Notes: generated by a model not told the origin, from the sequence alone. Shown: positions 16,467-25,034, numbered from the stretch's first letter. The stretch: DNA of 64,000 bases from SKPT01 sp040905445 (GCA_040905445.1 JBBDRN010000044.1:15568-79567); one strand, 5' to 3'. A program made the numbers and translations.

Positions 16467-16952
16467 ATGACGCATCCAGATGCTTATAAGGTAGCGGCCA
16501 GGATCAAGGCGTGGATGGAGCTGAAAGAGATTCAGTTCTTCGATTTGCCCGCGTATGACCTTTCCGTGGAGGAGTTCGATGACTTCATGGAAGACTCATG
16601 CGCCGGCATTGTGCGTAATACTGCGTTCGTCGAACGGGTTCGCCTCGCGCTTGAGATCGACTCCGAATACCTCCTGCGGGGAAGAATCCCGCCGTCGCTT
16701 CCTTGGCCGCGCCGTAGGCTCCTGATGGCCGCAGAGGCGTATCAAGAGTTTTACTCGCGAGGGAGGGGCTTGGGAGATCACCGCGTCCACACTCTGAGTC
16801 GATTTGTTCAGGAACGGCTTCCCGCGATCAGGCGCCAGCTTAGCGAGGGAGGGCGAGCAGCGTTCAAGGATGACCCCCCCTCGTCCGTTAGTGAAGTTGA
16901 CGCGGAATTCCGAATGTGGCTTCGTTCCAAGGGGAACCGATCGTGGAATTGA
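16467..16952 (+). CDS. Unrecognised protein, first gene of the ImmA-type pair
   Basis: A 161-residue acidic/basic mixed protein with no family I recognise. It is predicted alpha-helical, with a possible DNA-binding-like N-terminal half (DAYKVAARIKAWMELKEIQF) and a charged C-terminus. It starts 12 bases after dcd with GAAAGGG upstream of the ATG, and its end overlaps the next gene by 10 bases. G+C content and codon use are visibly lower than in neighbouring genes, which suggests acquisition. By position it is the likely partner (antitoxin or substrate repressor) of the downstream metallopeptidase, but this is inference. Confidence 0.65.
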   Translation: MTHPDAYKVAARIKAWMELKEIQFFDLPAYDLSVEEFDDFMEDSCAGIVRNTAFVERVRLALEIDSEYLLRGRIPPSLPWPRRRLLMAAEAYQEFYSRGRGLGDHRVHTLSRFVQERLPAIRRQLSEGGRAAFKDDPPSSVSEVDAEFRMWLRSKGNRSWN

Positions 16953-17758
16953 CTAAGCGCCTACATCGTATTTTCGGCGGCAACAGCGTGGTCGACCTCT
17001 GCGAGCGCATCGTGCGCGAAGCGTTCCCGCTGATCGATTCCGACAGCGAGCCGATCAATCCGAAGTTTCTGTGTCGGCTAAAGGGCATTCCCGTCGCGCT
17101 CGCAGAGGCGACGGAGTTCTTGGGCCGATTTCACTGGAGAGGTGGGACGCGTCCGGCAATCACGATACGTACGGGGCTCAATGCGGCGACTGAGCGATTC
17201 GTCGTGGCCCACGAGTTGGGGCATTGGCTGATCCAAAACTCGGATGCGCATCGAAGGCAAAGGTTTCTTTCAGTGACGCCGACGCACGACGATCCCGAGT
17301 TAGACCAAGAGGAGATTTTGGCGGATGCGTTGGCAGTCGAGCTTCTGCTGCCACGCGGGCGCGTCCAGAACTTCGCAGTGGACCGGCTAACGCCATCGGA
17401 ACTGGCAACGCGGGCATCGGCGCACGGCGTCTCAGCAGAGGTTTACATGCGCCGGCTCGCCGGGATTGTGGAAGGCGACTTGGGGCTAGCCACACTTATA
17501 CCAATGCGATTTTGCGACCTCGAAGCGGATGTCGTGTTGGACCGGTTGACGATCGTGGAAGCATCGGATCTCTCGATTCGGAGGCCGCGAGCGGACACGT
17601 ACCTTCGCACGCGAGTACCGTTCGCGAAGGCCGAGTCAGAACTAGGGAGCGTGGTCCCCATGGTCGCGGATGGCGTTCCACGGGTGCTGTCCGGCAGAAG
17701 TGAGTTCAGGCCCGGGATGGTCCCGCAACTAGTGTACTTCGGGACTATCGCGCGTTGA
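16943..17758 (+). CDS. ImmA/IrrE family zinc metallopeptidase
   Basis: A 271-residue protein with the zincin motif VVAHELGHWL (HELGH at 90-94) and a downstream EEILADALAVELLLP helix that carries the third ligand Glu, as in ImmA/IrrE (COG2856) peptidases that cleave phage repressors or stress regulators. The second half is unlike the short phage ImmA proteins. GTG 16943 is preferred because AAGGGG lies eight bases upstream; the GTG at 16916 gives nine extra residues. Lower G+C than the surroundings and coupling with the 161-residue gene suggest a mobile toxin-antitoxin or stress module. Confidence 0.75.
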   Translation: MELTKRLHRIFGGNSVVDLCERIVREAFPLIDSDSEPINPKFLCRLKGIPVALAEATEFLGRFHWRGGTRPAITIRTGLNAATERFVVAHELGHWLIQNSDAHRRQRFLSVTPTHDDPELDQEEILADALAVELLLPRGRVQNFAVDRLTPSELATRASAHGVSAEVYMRRLAGIVEGDLGLATLIPMRFCDLEADVVLDRLTIVEASDLSIRRPRADTYLRTRVPFAKAESELGSVVPMVADGVPRVLSGRSEFRPGMVPQLVYFGTIAR

Positions 17759-17845
17759 ATAGGTGCCATCGGAACGGCCCTACCTTGGACATTTGCCGCA
17801 GGTCAGTACCAGCCATGCCACAACGTCGCCACAGAACCCATCTCG

Positions 17846-17890
17846 CCGGGTGCCACTGACAAGCGGAGTCTGCGGAGCTTGTCAGTGTTC
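17846..17890. repeat. Family B palindromic repeat, partial copy (B1)
   Basis: Contains the first hairpin CACTGACAAGC...GCTTGTCAGTG of the family B element. The second hairpin and most outer-arm sequence are missing. Confidence 0.75.
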
Positions 17891-17924
17891 CTCGTACCGC
17901 AGAGATCGAACGGGGCTCTTTCGT

Positions 17925-17960
17925 AGGGTGAGTTTCGCTTTGCTTCACCCACCCTGCGGC
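17925..17960. repeat. Family C repeat (TAGGGTGGGTGAAGC type)
   Basis: GTAGGGTGAGTTTCGCTT and GCTTCACCCACCCTGC form an imperfect palindrome. A related copy, TGGGTGAAGCGAAGCCCACC, is at about 31146-31175. Confidence 0.55.
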
Positions 17961-18046
17961 CCTGAAGACTTTGGCCGACCCTAACGCCGCACCGCTCGTC
18001 CGTGTGGCTCGCGTTCCCAGCCCACTCCTTACCAAAGGCGAACTTC

Positions 18047-18385
18047 ATGGAAACCAACGACCACCGCTTCGCACACGCCGGGTTTGAAGGATTGCTCGAC
18101 TTCGGGTTCAGCCGGTTCATCACGCTCAACGTCATCAAGGTGCTTTACATCCTCGGCATGGTGGTGATCGCGCTGGCGTGGTTCACCGCCGTCGTCGGCG
18201 GCTTCGCCCAGGGCGGGGCGGGCATCGGCTTTGGGATGCTCATCTTCGCCAGCGTCGCGGCCGTGCTTTACTTGATCTTCTACCGCGTCTGGCTGGAGTT
18301 GATCGTCGTGATCTTCCGCATCGGCGAGCACACCGCGCGGCTCGCCGGCCCCGCCGACAGCGCGTCCCCGCCCCCGTCGCCGTGA
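18047..18385 (+). CDS. DUF4282 family membrane protein
   Basis: A 112-residue protein matching the DUF4282 pattern: an N-terminal LLDFGFSRFIT segment, a first membrane helix (IKVLYILGMVVIAL), a short Gly-rich loop, and a second membrane helix ending RVWLELIVVIFRIGEHT. The function of the family is unknown; many members are small inner-membrane proteins. The ATG at 18047 gives the family-typical start. The next gene, an unrelated lipoprotein, follows 84 bases later. Confidence 0.8.
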   Translation: METNDHRFAHAGFEGLLDFGFSRFITLNVIKVLYILGMVVIALAWFTAVVGGFAQGGAGIGFGMLIFASVAAVLYLIFYRVWLELIVVIFRIGEHTARLAGPADSASPPPSP

Positions 18386-18469
18386 GGCCGCCGTTACGTG
18401 CAGGCACAACCCGCCGAGCTTGTCCGCGCCCCGTGAGTCATCCAAAACGCCCAGCCCGTTAGACGAACC

Positions 18470-18859
18470 ATGCCGCATCAGCCCGCCACAACCATCGCGC
18501 TGGCCGTCGCCCTGCTGCTGCTGGTCGGCTGCACGCAGAACATGCCGCTGGAGCGTGCGCAGCCGCTGCGCGGGCCGGGGCTGCCGCACAACGAGTACCT
18601 GGTGCATGGCAGCGTGGAGGAGTTGGCGTACACGGCCGAGGAGGCGGGCGTCGTCTACCTGGTCGAGGGTCGGACGCAGACGCCGATGGGGCAGCGGCGG
18701 CTGAACGCGGGGCAGCGATATGAGATCGAGTTTGACGAGGCGACGATTGCATTGATTGCCGAGCGCGTCGGCGTGGCGCGTGAGGATGTGTCGCCGTTTC
18801 TTTATTTCGTGCCCGATTCGGCGAGGCCGGCGCGACAGGAAGCGGACGAGTCGAGGTAA
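18470..18859 (+). CDS. Small predicted lipoprotein
   Basis: A 129-residue protein with a signal peptide (hydrophobic core about 8-20) and lipobox LVGC ending at Cys21, so it is likely lipid-anchored. The mature part has no family I recognise; it contains a beta-rich YLVHGSVEELAYTAEEAG stretch and an acidic C-terminus. No Shine-Dalgarno is obvious upstream of the ATG. Confidence 0.75.
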   Translation: MPHQPATTIALAVALLLLVGCTQNMPLERAQPLRGPGLPHNEYLVHGSVEELAYTAEEAGVVYLVEGRTQTPMGQRRLNAGQRYEIEFDEATIALIAERVGVAREDVSPFLYFVPDSARPARQEADESR

Positions 18860-19154
18860 GCGAGCGAATCGCCGCCGCGCCCGGCCCGGGATGGAGCCCA
18901 GGCCGGGCGGCGCGTGGCGGCCGTTGTGCGGTCGATGCCCCGGCGGGCGCGGCGCCACGCCGTCCGCCGGGGCCGGCCCGCAGCCGAAGGAAGAAGAAGG
19001 GGGCAGCGGGCAGACTGCAGGGGGCAGTTGGGGAGGGAGAGGAGTTGACAGGAGGCAGACTGCAGTCTGCCGTCTGCCCCCTGACGACTTTTCCGGAAGA
19101 CCGAACAGATACCGAGTATAATACCAGCCTACGATTCATAAAGGGACACAGGGC
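18860..19154. other. Leader region of nrdJ
   Basis: A 295-base spacer with GC-rich palindromes (about 18888-18935) and a GGGCAGACTGCAG repeat pair (about 19001-19080). An exact TATAAT lies at 19117-19122. I looked for cobalamin-riboswitch B12-box sequence and for NrdR boxes and found neither. Confidence 0.55.
19117..19122 (+). promoter_or_regulatory. TATAAT -10 element upstream of nrdJ
   Basis: An exact TATAAT 32 bases before ATG 19155; the -35 is weak. Confidence 0.55.
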
Positions 19155-22100
19155 ATGAAGATTACACGGAAGTTCACCACCGCCGGCCGGGATGTCTACG
19201 CCACCGTCAAGTGGGCGCAGCGGTCCAGCCGGATCGCGAACATGGACGGCTCGGTCGTCTTCGAGATGAACGACGCCGAGGTGCCCGAAGGCTGGTCGCA
19301 ACTCGCCACCGACATCATGGTCAGCAAGTACTTCCGCAAGGCGGGCGTGCCGAGCGAGCTGAGCACCGTCGACGAGCCGGGCGTGCCGACGTGGCTGCGG
19401 CCGCACGCCCCCGCCGAGGGCGCGGAGTTGACCTATGAGAAGTCGGCGCGGCAGGTCATTCACCGGCTGGTCGGCTGCTGGACCTACTGGGGCCAGAAGC
19501 ACGGCTACTTCGACACCCAGGACGACGCCGAGGCCTTCTACGACGAGCTGGCGTACATGCTGCTCAACCAGATGTGCGCGCCCAACAGCCCGCAGTGGTT
19601 CAACACGGGCCTGCACTGGGCGTACGGGATCAACGGCCCGGCGCAGGGCCACTTCTACACCGACCCGGTCACCGGCGAGACGAAGCCCAGCGAGGACGCG
19701 TACACCCACCCCCAGCCGCACGCCTGCTTCATCCAGTCGATCAACGACGACCTCGTCAACGAGGGCGGCATCATGGACCTCTGGGTCCGCGAGGCGCGCC
19801 TGTTCAAGTATGGCAGCGGCACGGGGACGAACTTCTCGCGACTGCGCGCCGAGAACGAGCCGCTGTCCGGCGGCGGGCGCAGCAGCGGGCTCATGAGCTT
19901 CCTCAAGATCGGCGATCGCGCGGCGGGGGCGATCAAGTCCGGCGGCACGACGCGCCGGGCGGCGAAGATGGTCTGCCTCGACCTCGACCACCCCGACGCC
20001 GAGAGCTTCATCAACTGGAAGGTGCGCGAGGAGCTGAAGGTCGCCGCCATGGTCGAGGGGATCAAGCATCTGCCCGCGAAGCACCGCAAGACGGCCGCGG
20101 ATCTGGGCCTCGAGCTGGACTACGACTTCAACGGCGAGGCCTACGCCACCGCCAGCGGGCAGAATTCGAACAACTCGGTGCGCATCCCCAACCGCTTCTT
20201 CGAGGCGATCGACAAGGGCGAGGACTGGACCTTCACCCGCCGTACCGACGGCGAGACGACGCGCAGTGTCGAGGCGAGCAAGCTGTGGGACGAGATCGGC
20301 TTCGCCGCGTGGCGCTGCGCCGACCCGGGCGTGCAGTACGACACGACGATCAACCAGTGGCACACCTGCCCGGCGTCGGGGCGCATCAACGCGTCCAACC
20401 CGTGCAGCGAGTACATGTTCCTGGACGACACGGCGTGCAACCTCGCGTCGCTCAACGTCCTGACCTTCTACGACCCCGAGACGCGCAGCTTCGACGTCGA
20501 GCGCTATGAGCATGGCGTCGACCTCTGGACGACCGTCCTCGAGATCAGTGTGCTGATGGCGCAGTACCCGAGCGAGGCGATCGCGCGGTTGAGCTACGAG
20601 TTCCGCACGCTGGGCCTGGGCTACGCCAACCTGGGCGCGATGCTCATGCAGGCGGGCATTCCCTATGACAGCGAGCGGGCGCGGGCGATCTGCGGCTGCC
20701 TGACGTCAATTTTGACGGGGCGGTCGTACGCGATGAGCGCGAAGCTGGCCGAGGCCCTGGGGCCGTTCCCCGCCTACGAGGCGAATCACGAGGGCATGCT
20801 GCGGGTGGTCCGCAACCATCGGCGGGCGGCGCACAGCGTGCCGCGCGAGAGCGCCGCCGCGGCGAAGCACAAGCTGGGTGATTACGAGGGGCTGGACATC
20901 CGGCCCGTGCCGATCGACGCCGACAAGCTCGATGCTGCGAAAGGCCCCGAGGCGCACGTGGGGCGGATCGCCAACAGCGACGACCTGCTCGCCGCGGCCC
21001 GCCGCGTGTGGGATGAGGCTGAGAAACTCGGCGAGGCGCACGGCTACCGCAATGCGCAGACGACGGTCATCGCGCCGACGGGGACGATCGGCCTGCTGAT
21101 GGACTGCGACACGACGGGCGTCGAGCCGGACTTCGCGCTGGTGAAGTTCAAGAAGCTCGCCGGGGGCGGGTACTTCAAGATCGCCAACCAGTCGCTGCAG
21201 CCGGCGCTCAAGGCGCTGGGCTACACCGAGGCGCAGGTCGGCGACATCCTGCAGCACGTGCTCGGGTCGTTGAGCCTGGATGTGCCGATGCCCGCGGGCG
21301 ACGGCACGCCGGGCGACGCGGAGCACACCTTCCTGGACTACCTGATGGCTCGTGGGCTTGATGAAGATGACCTGGGCCGCATCACCGACGCGCTGCCGAT
21401 GGTCTTCGAGCTGTCGCAGGCGTTCACGACGTGGACGCTGGGCGAGGCGGCGATTGAGCGGCTGGGGCTGACGGAGCAGGCGGCCGAGTCAGGCTTCGAT
21501 CTGCTTGCGGCGTTGGGGCTGAGTCGGCCGCAGATCGCGGAGTTGAACCGTCTGGTGTGCGGGACGCAGACGGTGGAGGGGGCGCCGCACCTGACGGAGG
21601 AGCATCTGCCGGTGTTCGACTGTGCCAACACGTGCGGGCCTACGGGTAAACGTTACATCGCGGCCGAGGGTCACATCCGGATGATGGCGGCGGCGCAGCC
21701 GTTCATCAGTGGTGCGATCAGCAAGACGATCAACCTGCCCAACTCGGCGAGCGTGGATGACATCAAGTCGGCGTACCGGCTGTCGTGGGAGCTGGGGCTG
21801 AAGGCCAACGCGTTGTACCGCGATGGGTGCAAGCTCAGTCAGGTGTTGTCGAGCGGGAACACGGCGGAGCAGGATGATGAGCCGGACGACGAGGAGGCGA
21901 TCGAGGCGGGGCGGTCGGAGGTGGCGCAGGACGTGATCGCCGCGGCGACGGCGGCCGCCGAGCGGGGTCAGGCGCGGACGGTGGAGAAGATCGTCGAGCG
22001 CGTGGTCGAGAGGCCGCTGCGTCGGCGTCTGCCGGACACGCGGCGGAGCATCACGCACAAGTTCAACGTCGCCGGGCACGAGGGCTACCTGACGGTCGGG

Positions 22101-22760
22101 CTCTACGAGGACGGCACGCCGGGCGAGCTGTTCATCACGATGGCGAAGGAGGGCTCGACGATCGGGGGGCTGATGGACTCGCTGGGGACGGCGATCAGCG
22201 TGGCGCTGCAGTACGGCGTGCCGGTGGAGTCGCTGGTGACGAAGTTCACGCACCAGCGTTTCGAGCCGGCGGGCGTCACCCACAACCGCGACATTCCGTT
22301 CGCCAAGAGCCTGGTTGACTACATTTTCCGCTGGCTCGGCATGGAATTTGTACCCGGTTATCGCAAAGCCAATGCCCCCGCCCGCACCGACGGGGCCGAG
22401 CCGCTGGCGAAGGATCGCCGGGACCACGCCCGGGACAAGGCGCAGGCTGTGGCGCACGGCCCGGCGGCCGCCGATGGGGCGGACCGGCGCAACGGCAACG
22501 GGCATGATCGGGGAGGTTTCGTGGATGTGACCAGCGACGAAGACCGGGACGCCGACGGCGGGAGCGTGGGCAACGGGCACCACGGCGCCGAGGCGGGGTA
22601 CGGCAGCAGCCCCGAGCCGGCGGGGGAGGGGGCGCTGGCGGCGGCGATGAAGGACATGCAGGCCGACGCCCCGGCGTGCGACGTGTGCGGGACGATCACG
22701 GTTCGTAACGGAACTTGTTATAAATGCATGAATTGTGGGAACTCAATGGGTTGCAGCTGA
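19155..22760 (+). CDS. nrdJ: Adenosylcobalamin-dependent (class II) ribonucleotide reductase
   Basis: NrdJ reduces ribonucleotides to deoxyribonucleotides using adenosylcobalamin. The 1201-residue protein has the class II catalytic barrel with MCAPNSPQWFNTG near 137, NPCSEY near 415 (thiyl-radical region), PTGTIG near 640, and then an extended C-terminal region with a TSCPD-like domain (HKFNVAGHEGYLTVGLYEDG). The last residues form a Cys-rich zinc/redox tail, CDVCGTITVRNGTCYKC and MNCGNSMGC. GGGACAC lies upstream of the ATG. A candidate structured RNA and terminator follow directly. Confidence 0.95.
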   Translation: MKITRKFTTAGRDVYATVKWAQRSSRIANMDGSVVFEMNDAEVPEGWSQLATDIMVSKYFRKAGVPSELSTVDEPGVPTWLRPHAPAEGAELTYEKSARQVIHRLVGCWTYWGQKHGYFDTQDDAEAFYDELAYMLLNQMCAPNSPQWFNTGLHWAYGINGPAQGHFYTDPVTGETKPSEDAYTHPQPHACFIQSINDDLVNEGGIMDLWVREARLFKYGSGTGTNFSRLRAENEPLSGGGRSSGLMSFLKIGDRAAGAIKSGGTTRRAAKMVCLDLDHPDAESFINWKVREELKVAAMVEGIKHLPAKHRKTAADLGLELDYDFNGEAYATASGQNSNNSVRIPNRFFEAIDKGEDWTFTRRTDGETTRSVEASKLWDEIGFAAWRCADPGVQYDTTINQWHTCPASGRINASNPCSEYMFLDDTACNLASLNVLTFYDPETRSFDVERYEHGVDLWTTVLEISVLMAQYPSEAIARLSYEFRTLGLGYANLGAMLMQAGIPYDSERARAICGCLTSILTGRSYAMSAKLAEALGPFPAYEANHEGMLRVVRNHRRAAHSVPRESAAAAKHKLGDYEGLDIRPVPIDADKLDAAKGPEAHVGRIANSDDLLAAARRVWDEAEKLGEAHGYRNAQTTVIAPTGTIGLLMDCDTTGVEPDFALVKFKKLAGGGYFKIANQSLQPALKALGYTEAQVGDILQHVLGSLSLDVPMPAGDGTPGDAEHTFLDYLMARGLDEDDLGRITDALPMVFELSQAFTTWTLGEAAIERLGLTEQAAESGFDLLAALGLSRPQIAELNRLVCGTQTVEGAPHLTEEHLPVFDCANTCGPTGKRYIAAEGHIRMMAAAQPFISGAISKTINLPNSASVDDIKSAYRLSWELGLKANALYRDGCKLSQVLSSGNTAEQDDEPDDEEAIEAGRSEVAQDVIAAATAAAERGQARTVEKIVERVVERPLRRRLPDTRRSITHKFNVAGHEGYLTVGLYEDGTPGELFITMAKEGSTIGGLMDSLGTAISVALQYGVPVESLVTKFTHQRFEPAGVTHNRDIPFAKSLVDYIFRWLGMEFVPGYRKANAPARTDGAEPLAKDRRDHARDKAQAVAHGPAAADGADRRNGNGHDRGGFVDVTSDEDRDADGGSVGNGHHGAEAGYGSSPEPAGEGALAAAMKDMQADAPACDVCGTITVRNGTCYKCMNCGNSMGCS

Positions 22761-22784
22761 GTATGGTTAGATAGATAGATGTGA

Positions 22785-22955
22785 GGAGCGGGAAGCCGGC
22801 CGTGGGACCCCGAAACAGGTACGGGGCCGGGAAACGGGGCACGGGATTGCCCCCCCGGACGGTCGGGAAATGCTCGGCCGGGCACGGACGACCGGCCACC
22901 GCCCGCTTCCTTCTCCCTCCGCCCCTCGGGAAGTCATTCCCGAGGGGTTTTTTTT
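22785..22955 (+). ncRNA. Candidate structured RNA ending in a terminator
   Basis: Between nrdJ and the terminator, bases 22791-22805 pair with 22896-22910 (13 of 15 positions), enclosing three successive helices: 22808-22812 with 22822-22826; 22827-22830 plus 22836-22840 with 22849-22853 plus 22855-22858; and 22860-22865 with 22889-22894. The helices abut with 0-3 unpaired bases, a four-way junction. The RNA ends in the terminator at 22922-22955. GC-rich sequence folds easily, so covariation is needed; no known family was recognised. Confidence 0.4.
22922..22955 (+). terminator. Strong Rho-independent terminator
   Basis: Arms CCCCTCGGGAA (22922-22932) and TTCCCGAGGGG (22937-22947), a four-base loop, and T8 at 22948-22955. 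The sequence after the T tract, GGTTCATCCG, is nearly the same as after the groEL terminator. Confidence 0.92.
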
Positions 22956-23068
22956 GGTTCATCCGGAATCTTCGGGGCCGGACGCCGACTCCGTGCCGCA
23001 ATCGCCGGCGTCGACTTCAGCCCCGCAGGGGCTGCGGCTTGGCGCGGCCGGCCGCCGCTTCGCCCACT

Positions 23069-23542
23069 CTACGTCGTGGGCAGGTTCGCCAGCATCGCGG
23101 CGACGGTTTCGCCGCGGGTGGGGTGGACGAGCTGTGGCGCCAGGTCGGCCAGGGGCTTGAGGACGAACCAGCGCTCGTGCAGGTGCGGGTGGGGCACGCG
23201 CAGGCCCGGCTCGTCGATCACCGCGTCGCCATAGAAGAGGATGTCGAGATCGAGCACGCGCGGACTCCAGCGCACGCGCTGGTCGGGCGGCTCGCGTCCC
23301 GCCGCCTGCTCGATCGCCTGCAGCCGGGCGAGCAGGTCGCGCGGGGGGAGAGTCGTTTGCAACTCGGCGACGGCGTTGAGGAACGCGCCCTGCCCGGCGG
23401 GGCCGCCGACGGGGGCGGTCTCGTAGACCTCGCTCATGCGGATGGGTGCGGAGGCGATCGCGTCGAGGCCCGTGCGGGCGTGCTCGATCGCGGCCTGGCG
23501 GTCGCCGACGTTGGTTCCCATCGCGATGTAGGCCGTGGTCAT
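23069..23542 (-). CDS. folK: 2-amino-4-hydroxy-6-hydroxymethyldihydropteridine pyrophosphokinase
   Basis: HPPK transfers pyrophosphate from ATP to hydroxymethyl-dihydropterin in folate synthesis. The 157-residue protein is full length, with AYIAMGTNVGDR at the N-terminus, FLNAVAELQTTL, the Asp pair motif VLDLDILFYGD after RWSPR, and VPHPHLHERWFVLKPL, all canonical. The ATG at 23542 has TACAAT six bases upstream and no Shine-Dalgarno. It is convergent with nrdJ and followed by the terminator region. Confidence 0.94.
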   Translation of the reverse strand: MTTAYIAMGTNVGDRQAAIEHARTGLDAIASAPIRMSEVYETAPVGGPAGQGAFLNAVAELQTTLPPRDLLARLQAIEQAAGREPPDQRVRWSPRVLDLDILFYGDAVIDEPGLRVPHPHLHERWFVLKPLADLAPQLVHPTRGETVAAMLANLPTT

Positions 23543-23548
23543 GGGCCG

Positions 23549-23554
23549 ATTGTA
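23549..23554 (-). promoter_or_regulatory. -10-like hexamer, leaderless start of folK
   Basis: TACAAT ends 6 bases before the ATG at 23542 on the minus strand. Confidence 0.6.
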
Positions 23555-23564
23555 AGCGGGGGAG

Positions 23565-23785
23565 GTCTCGCAGGGGGCGCAGAGAGCGCGGAGGCCGCGG
23601 GAGTGGGCGCGTTAGAGCGCCTTCAACCCATTCGTAGCGGGTGGGGTGCCACTGACAAGCGGAGTCCGCGGAGCTTGTCAGTGCGAAAGTGCAGCCAACA
23701 CCGACAAGGCCGAGGACGGCCTTGTCAGTGCCACCCGCCGCTAACACATGCCCCCAGCAGTTTCCGCGCTCTCTGCGCACTCTGC
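23565..23785. repeat. Palindrome D (CGCAGAGAGCGCG) interrupted by a family B element
   Basis: Outer arms CGCAGAGAGCGCG (about 23575-23590) and CCGCGCTCTCTGCG (about 23764-23778) face each other, with the full-length family B element B2 (23612-23745) between them. This is the spacer between divergent folK and queA. Confidence 0.7.
23612..23745. repeat. Family B double-hairpin element (B2)
   Basis: Starts TTAGAGCGCCTTC and ends CCCGCCGCTAAC. It contains hairpin one CACTGACAAGC...GCTTGTCAGTG and hairpin two CCGACAAGGCC...GGCCTTGTCAGTG, enclosed by outer arms related to GTAGCGGGTG / CACCCGC. Confidence 0.85.
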
Positions 23786-23811
23786 GCGAAATCCCCCCTG
23801 CCGCAGGCTGG

Positions 23812-23817
23812 TACCAT
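23812..23817 (+). promoter_or_regulatory. -10-like hexamer, leaderless start of queA
   Basis: TACCAT ends 6 bases before ATG 23824. Confidence 0.5.
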
Positions 23818-23823
23818 CCGCCG

Positions 23824-24909
23824 ATGCGCGTTGAGGAGCTTGATTACCCGCTGCCCGCCGATCGGATCGCGACGCGGCCGGCGGAGCCGCGCGACGCGGC
23901 GCGGCTGATGCTCGCGGACTGTGCGACCGGGCGGGCGACGGACCACCGCGTGCGCGACCTGCCGGGGCTGGGCGTGCTGCGGGCGGGCGACCTGCTGGTG
24001 CTCAACGAGACGCGCGTCCTGCCGGCGAGGCTCGAAGGCAGACGGTCGGCGACGGGCGGCCGCGTCGCGGGGCTCTACCTCGGTGAGACGGAAGCGGCGG
24101 GGCGGTGGCAGGTGATGCTCGAGGCGCGGGGCAGCCTGCGCCTGGGCGAGGCGATCGTGCTGGATGACGCGGCGCGGCTGGTGCTGGAGGCGTCGCTGGG
24201 CGAGGGGCGGTGGTCGGCGCGGCTGGAGGCGGACGCCGACACCGACGCGGTGCTCGCCCGGGTGGGACGAACGCCACTGCCGCCGTACATCGCGCGGGCG
24301 CGGCGGCAGGGGGCCGAGGCGGCGGAGCGCGAGGCGGACGCGGTCCGGTACAACACGGTCTATGCGCATGAGCCGGGGTCGGTGGCGGCGCCGACGGCGG
24401 GGCTGCACCTTACGCCGGAACTGCTGGCGGCGATCGAGGCGCGCGGGGTCAGGTTGGCGCGGCTGACGCTGCACGTGGGGCTGGGCACGTTCGCGCCGGT
24501 GCGCAGCGCGTCGCTGTCGGCCCACGTGATGCATGCCGAGCGCGTGCGCGTGCCGGCCGCGACACTGGACTTACTGCGGGCGACGCGCGACGCCGGCAGG
24601 CGCATCGTGCCGGTGGGGACGACGAGCGTGCGGGCGCTGGAGTCGCTGCCACCGGATTGGCGCGGGCTGGCGGGGGACTGGGCGGGGGCGACGGAGCTGT
24701 TCGTCTATCCCGGCTCGGGGTTCACGTTCCGCTTCACGGACATGCTGCTGACCAACTTCCACCTGCCGCGGTCCACGCTGCTGGCGCTGGTCGCGGCGTT
24801 GCCGGGGGTCGGGCTGGAGCGGCTGAAGGGGTGGTACGCGGACGCGGTGGCGCGCGGGTATCGGTTCTATTCGTACGGCGACGCGATGTTGATCGTACAA
24901 GGCGGGTGA
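23824..24909 (+). CDS. queA: S-adenosylmethionine:tRNA ribosyltransferase-isomerase
   Basis: QueA moves the ribosyl group of SAM to preQ1 in tRNA, giving epoxyqueuosine. The 361-residue protein has the family start VEELDYPLPADRIATRPAEPRDAARL, NETRVLPARL, VRYNTVYA, AAPTAGLHLT and the C-terminal YPGSGFTFRFTDMLLTNFHLP. The ATG at 23824 has TACCAT six bases before it and no ribosome site; a long N-terminal extension on the same frame is repeat-derived. It converges with groEL, sharing the terminator at 24966-25003. Confidence 0.95.
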   Translation: MRVEELDYPLPADRIATRPAEPRDAARLMLADCATGRATDHRVRDLPGLGVLRAGDLLVLNETRVLPARLEGRRSATGGRVAGLYLGETEAAGRWQVMLEARGSLRLGEAIVLDDAARLVLEASLGEGRWSARLEADADTDAVLARVGRTPLPPYIARARRQGAEAAEREADAVRYNTVYAHEPGSVAAPTAGLHLTPELLAAIEARGVRLARLTLHVGLGTFAPVRSASLSAHVMHAERVRVPAATLDLLRATRDAGRRIVPVGTTSVRALESLPPDWRGLAGDWAGATELFVYPGSGFTFRFTDMLLTNFHLPRSTLLALVAALPGVGLERLKGWYADAVARGYRFYSYGDAMLIVQGG

Positions 24910-24965
24910 CGGGGGGTCCGACGCCGACATGACGTGTGTTGGTCGCCGGGGAGCGCGGATGAACG

Positions 24966-25003
24966 AAAAAAAAGAAGCCCACGGATTGGGATCCGTGGGC
25001 TTC
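24966..25003 (-). terminator. groEL Rho-independent terminator
   Basis: On the minus strand: arms GAAGCCCACGGAT / ATCCGTGGGCTTC (24991-25003 and 24974-24986), loop of four, then T8 (24966-24973). It has the same stem arm as the 11762 hairpin and almost the same trailing GTTCATCCG as the 22922 terminator. It may also stop queA transcription from the other side. Confidence 0.9.
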
Positions 25004-25034
25004 GGCGGGGTGGGGTTGATGGGCCTGGATGGGC

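Noticed and set aside
18860..19154. A cobalamin riboswitch upstream of the B12-dependent reductase.
   Set aside because: I did not find a B12 box or the expected secondary-structure order; the GC-rich palindromes look like repeats.
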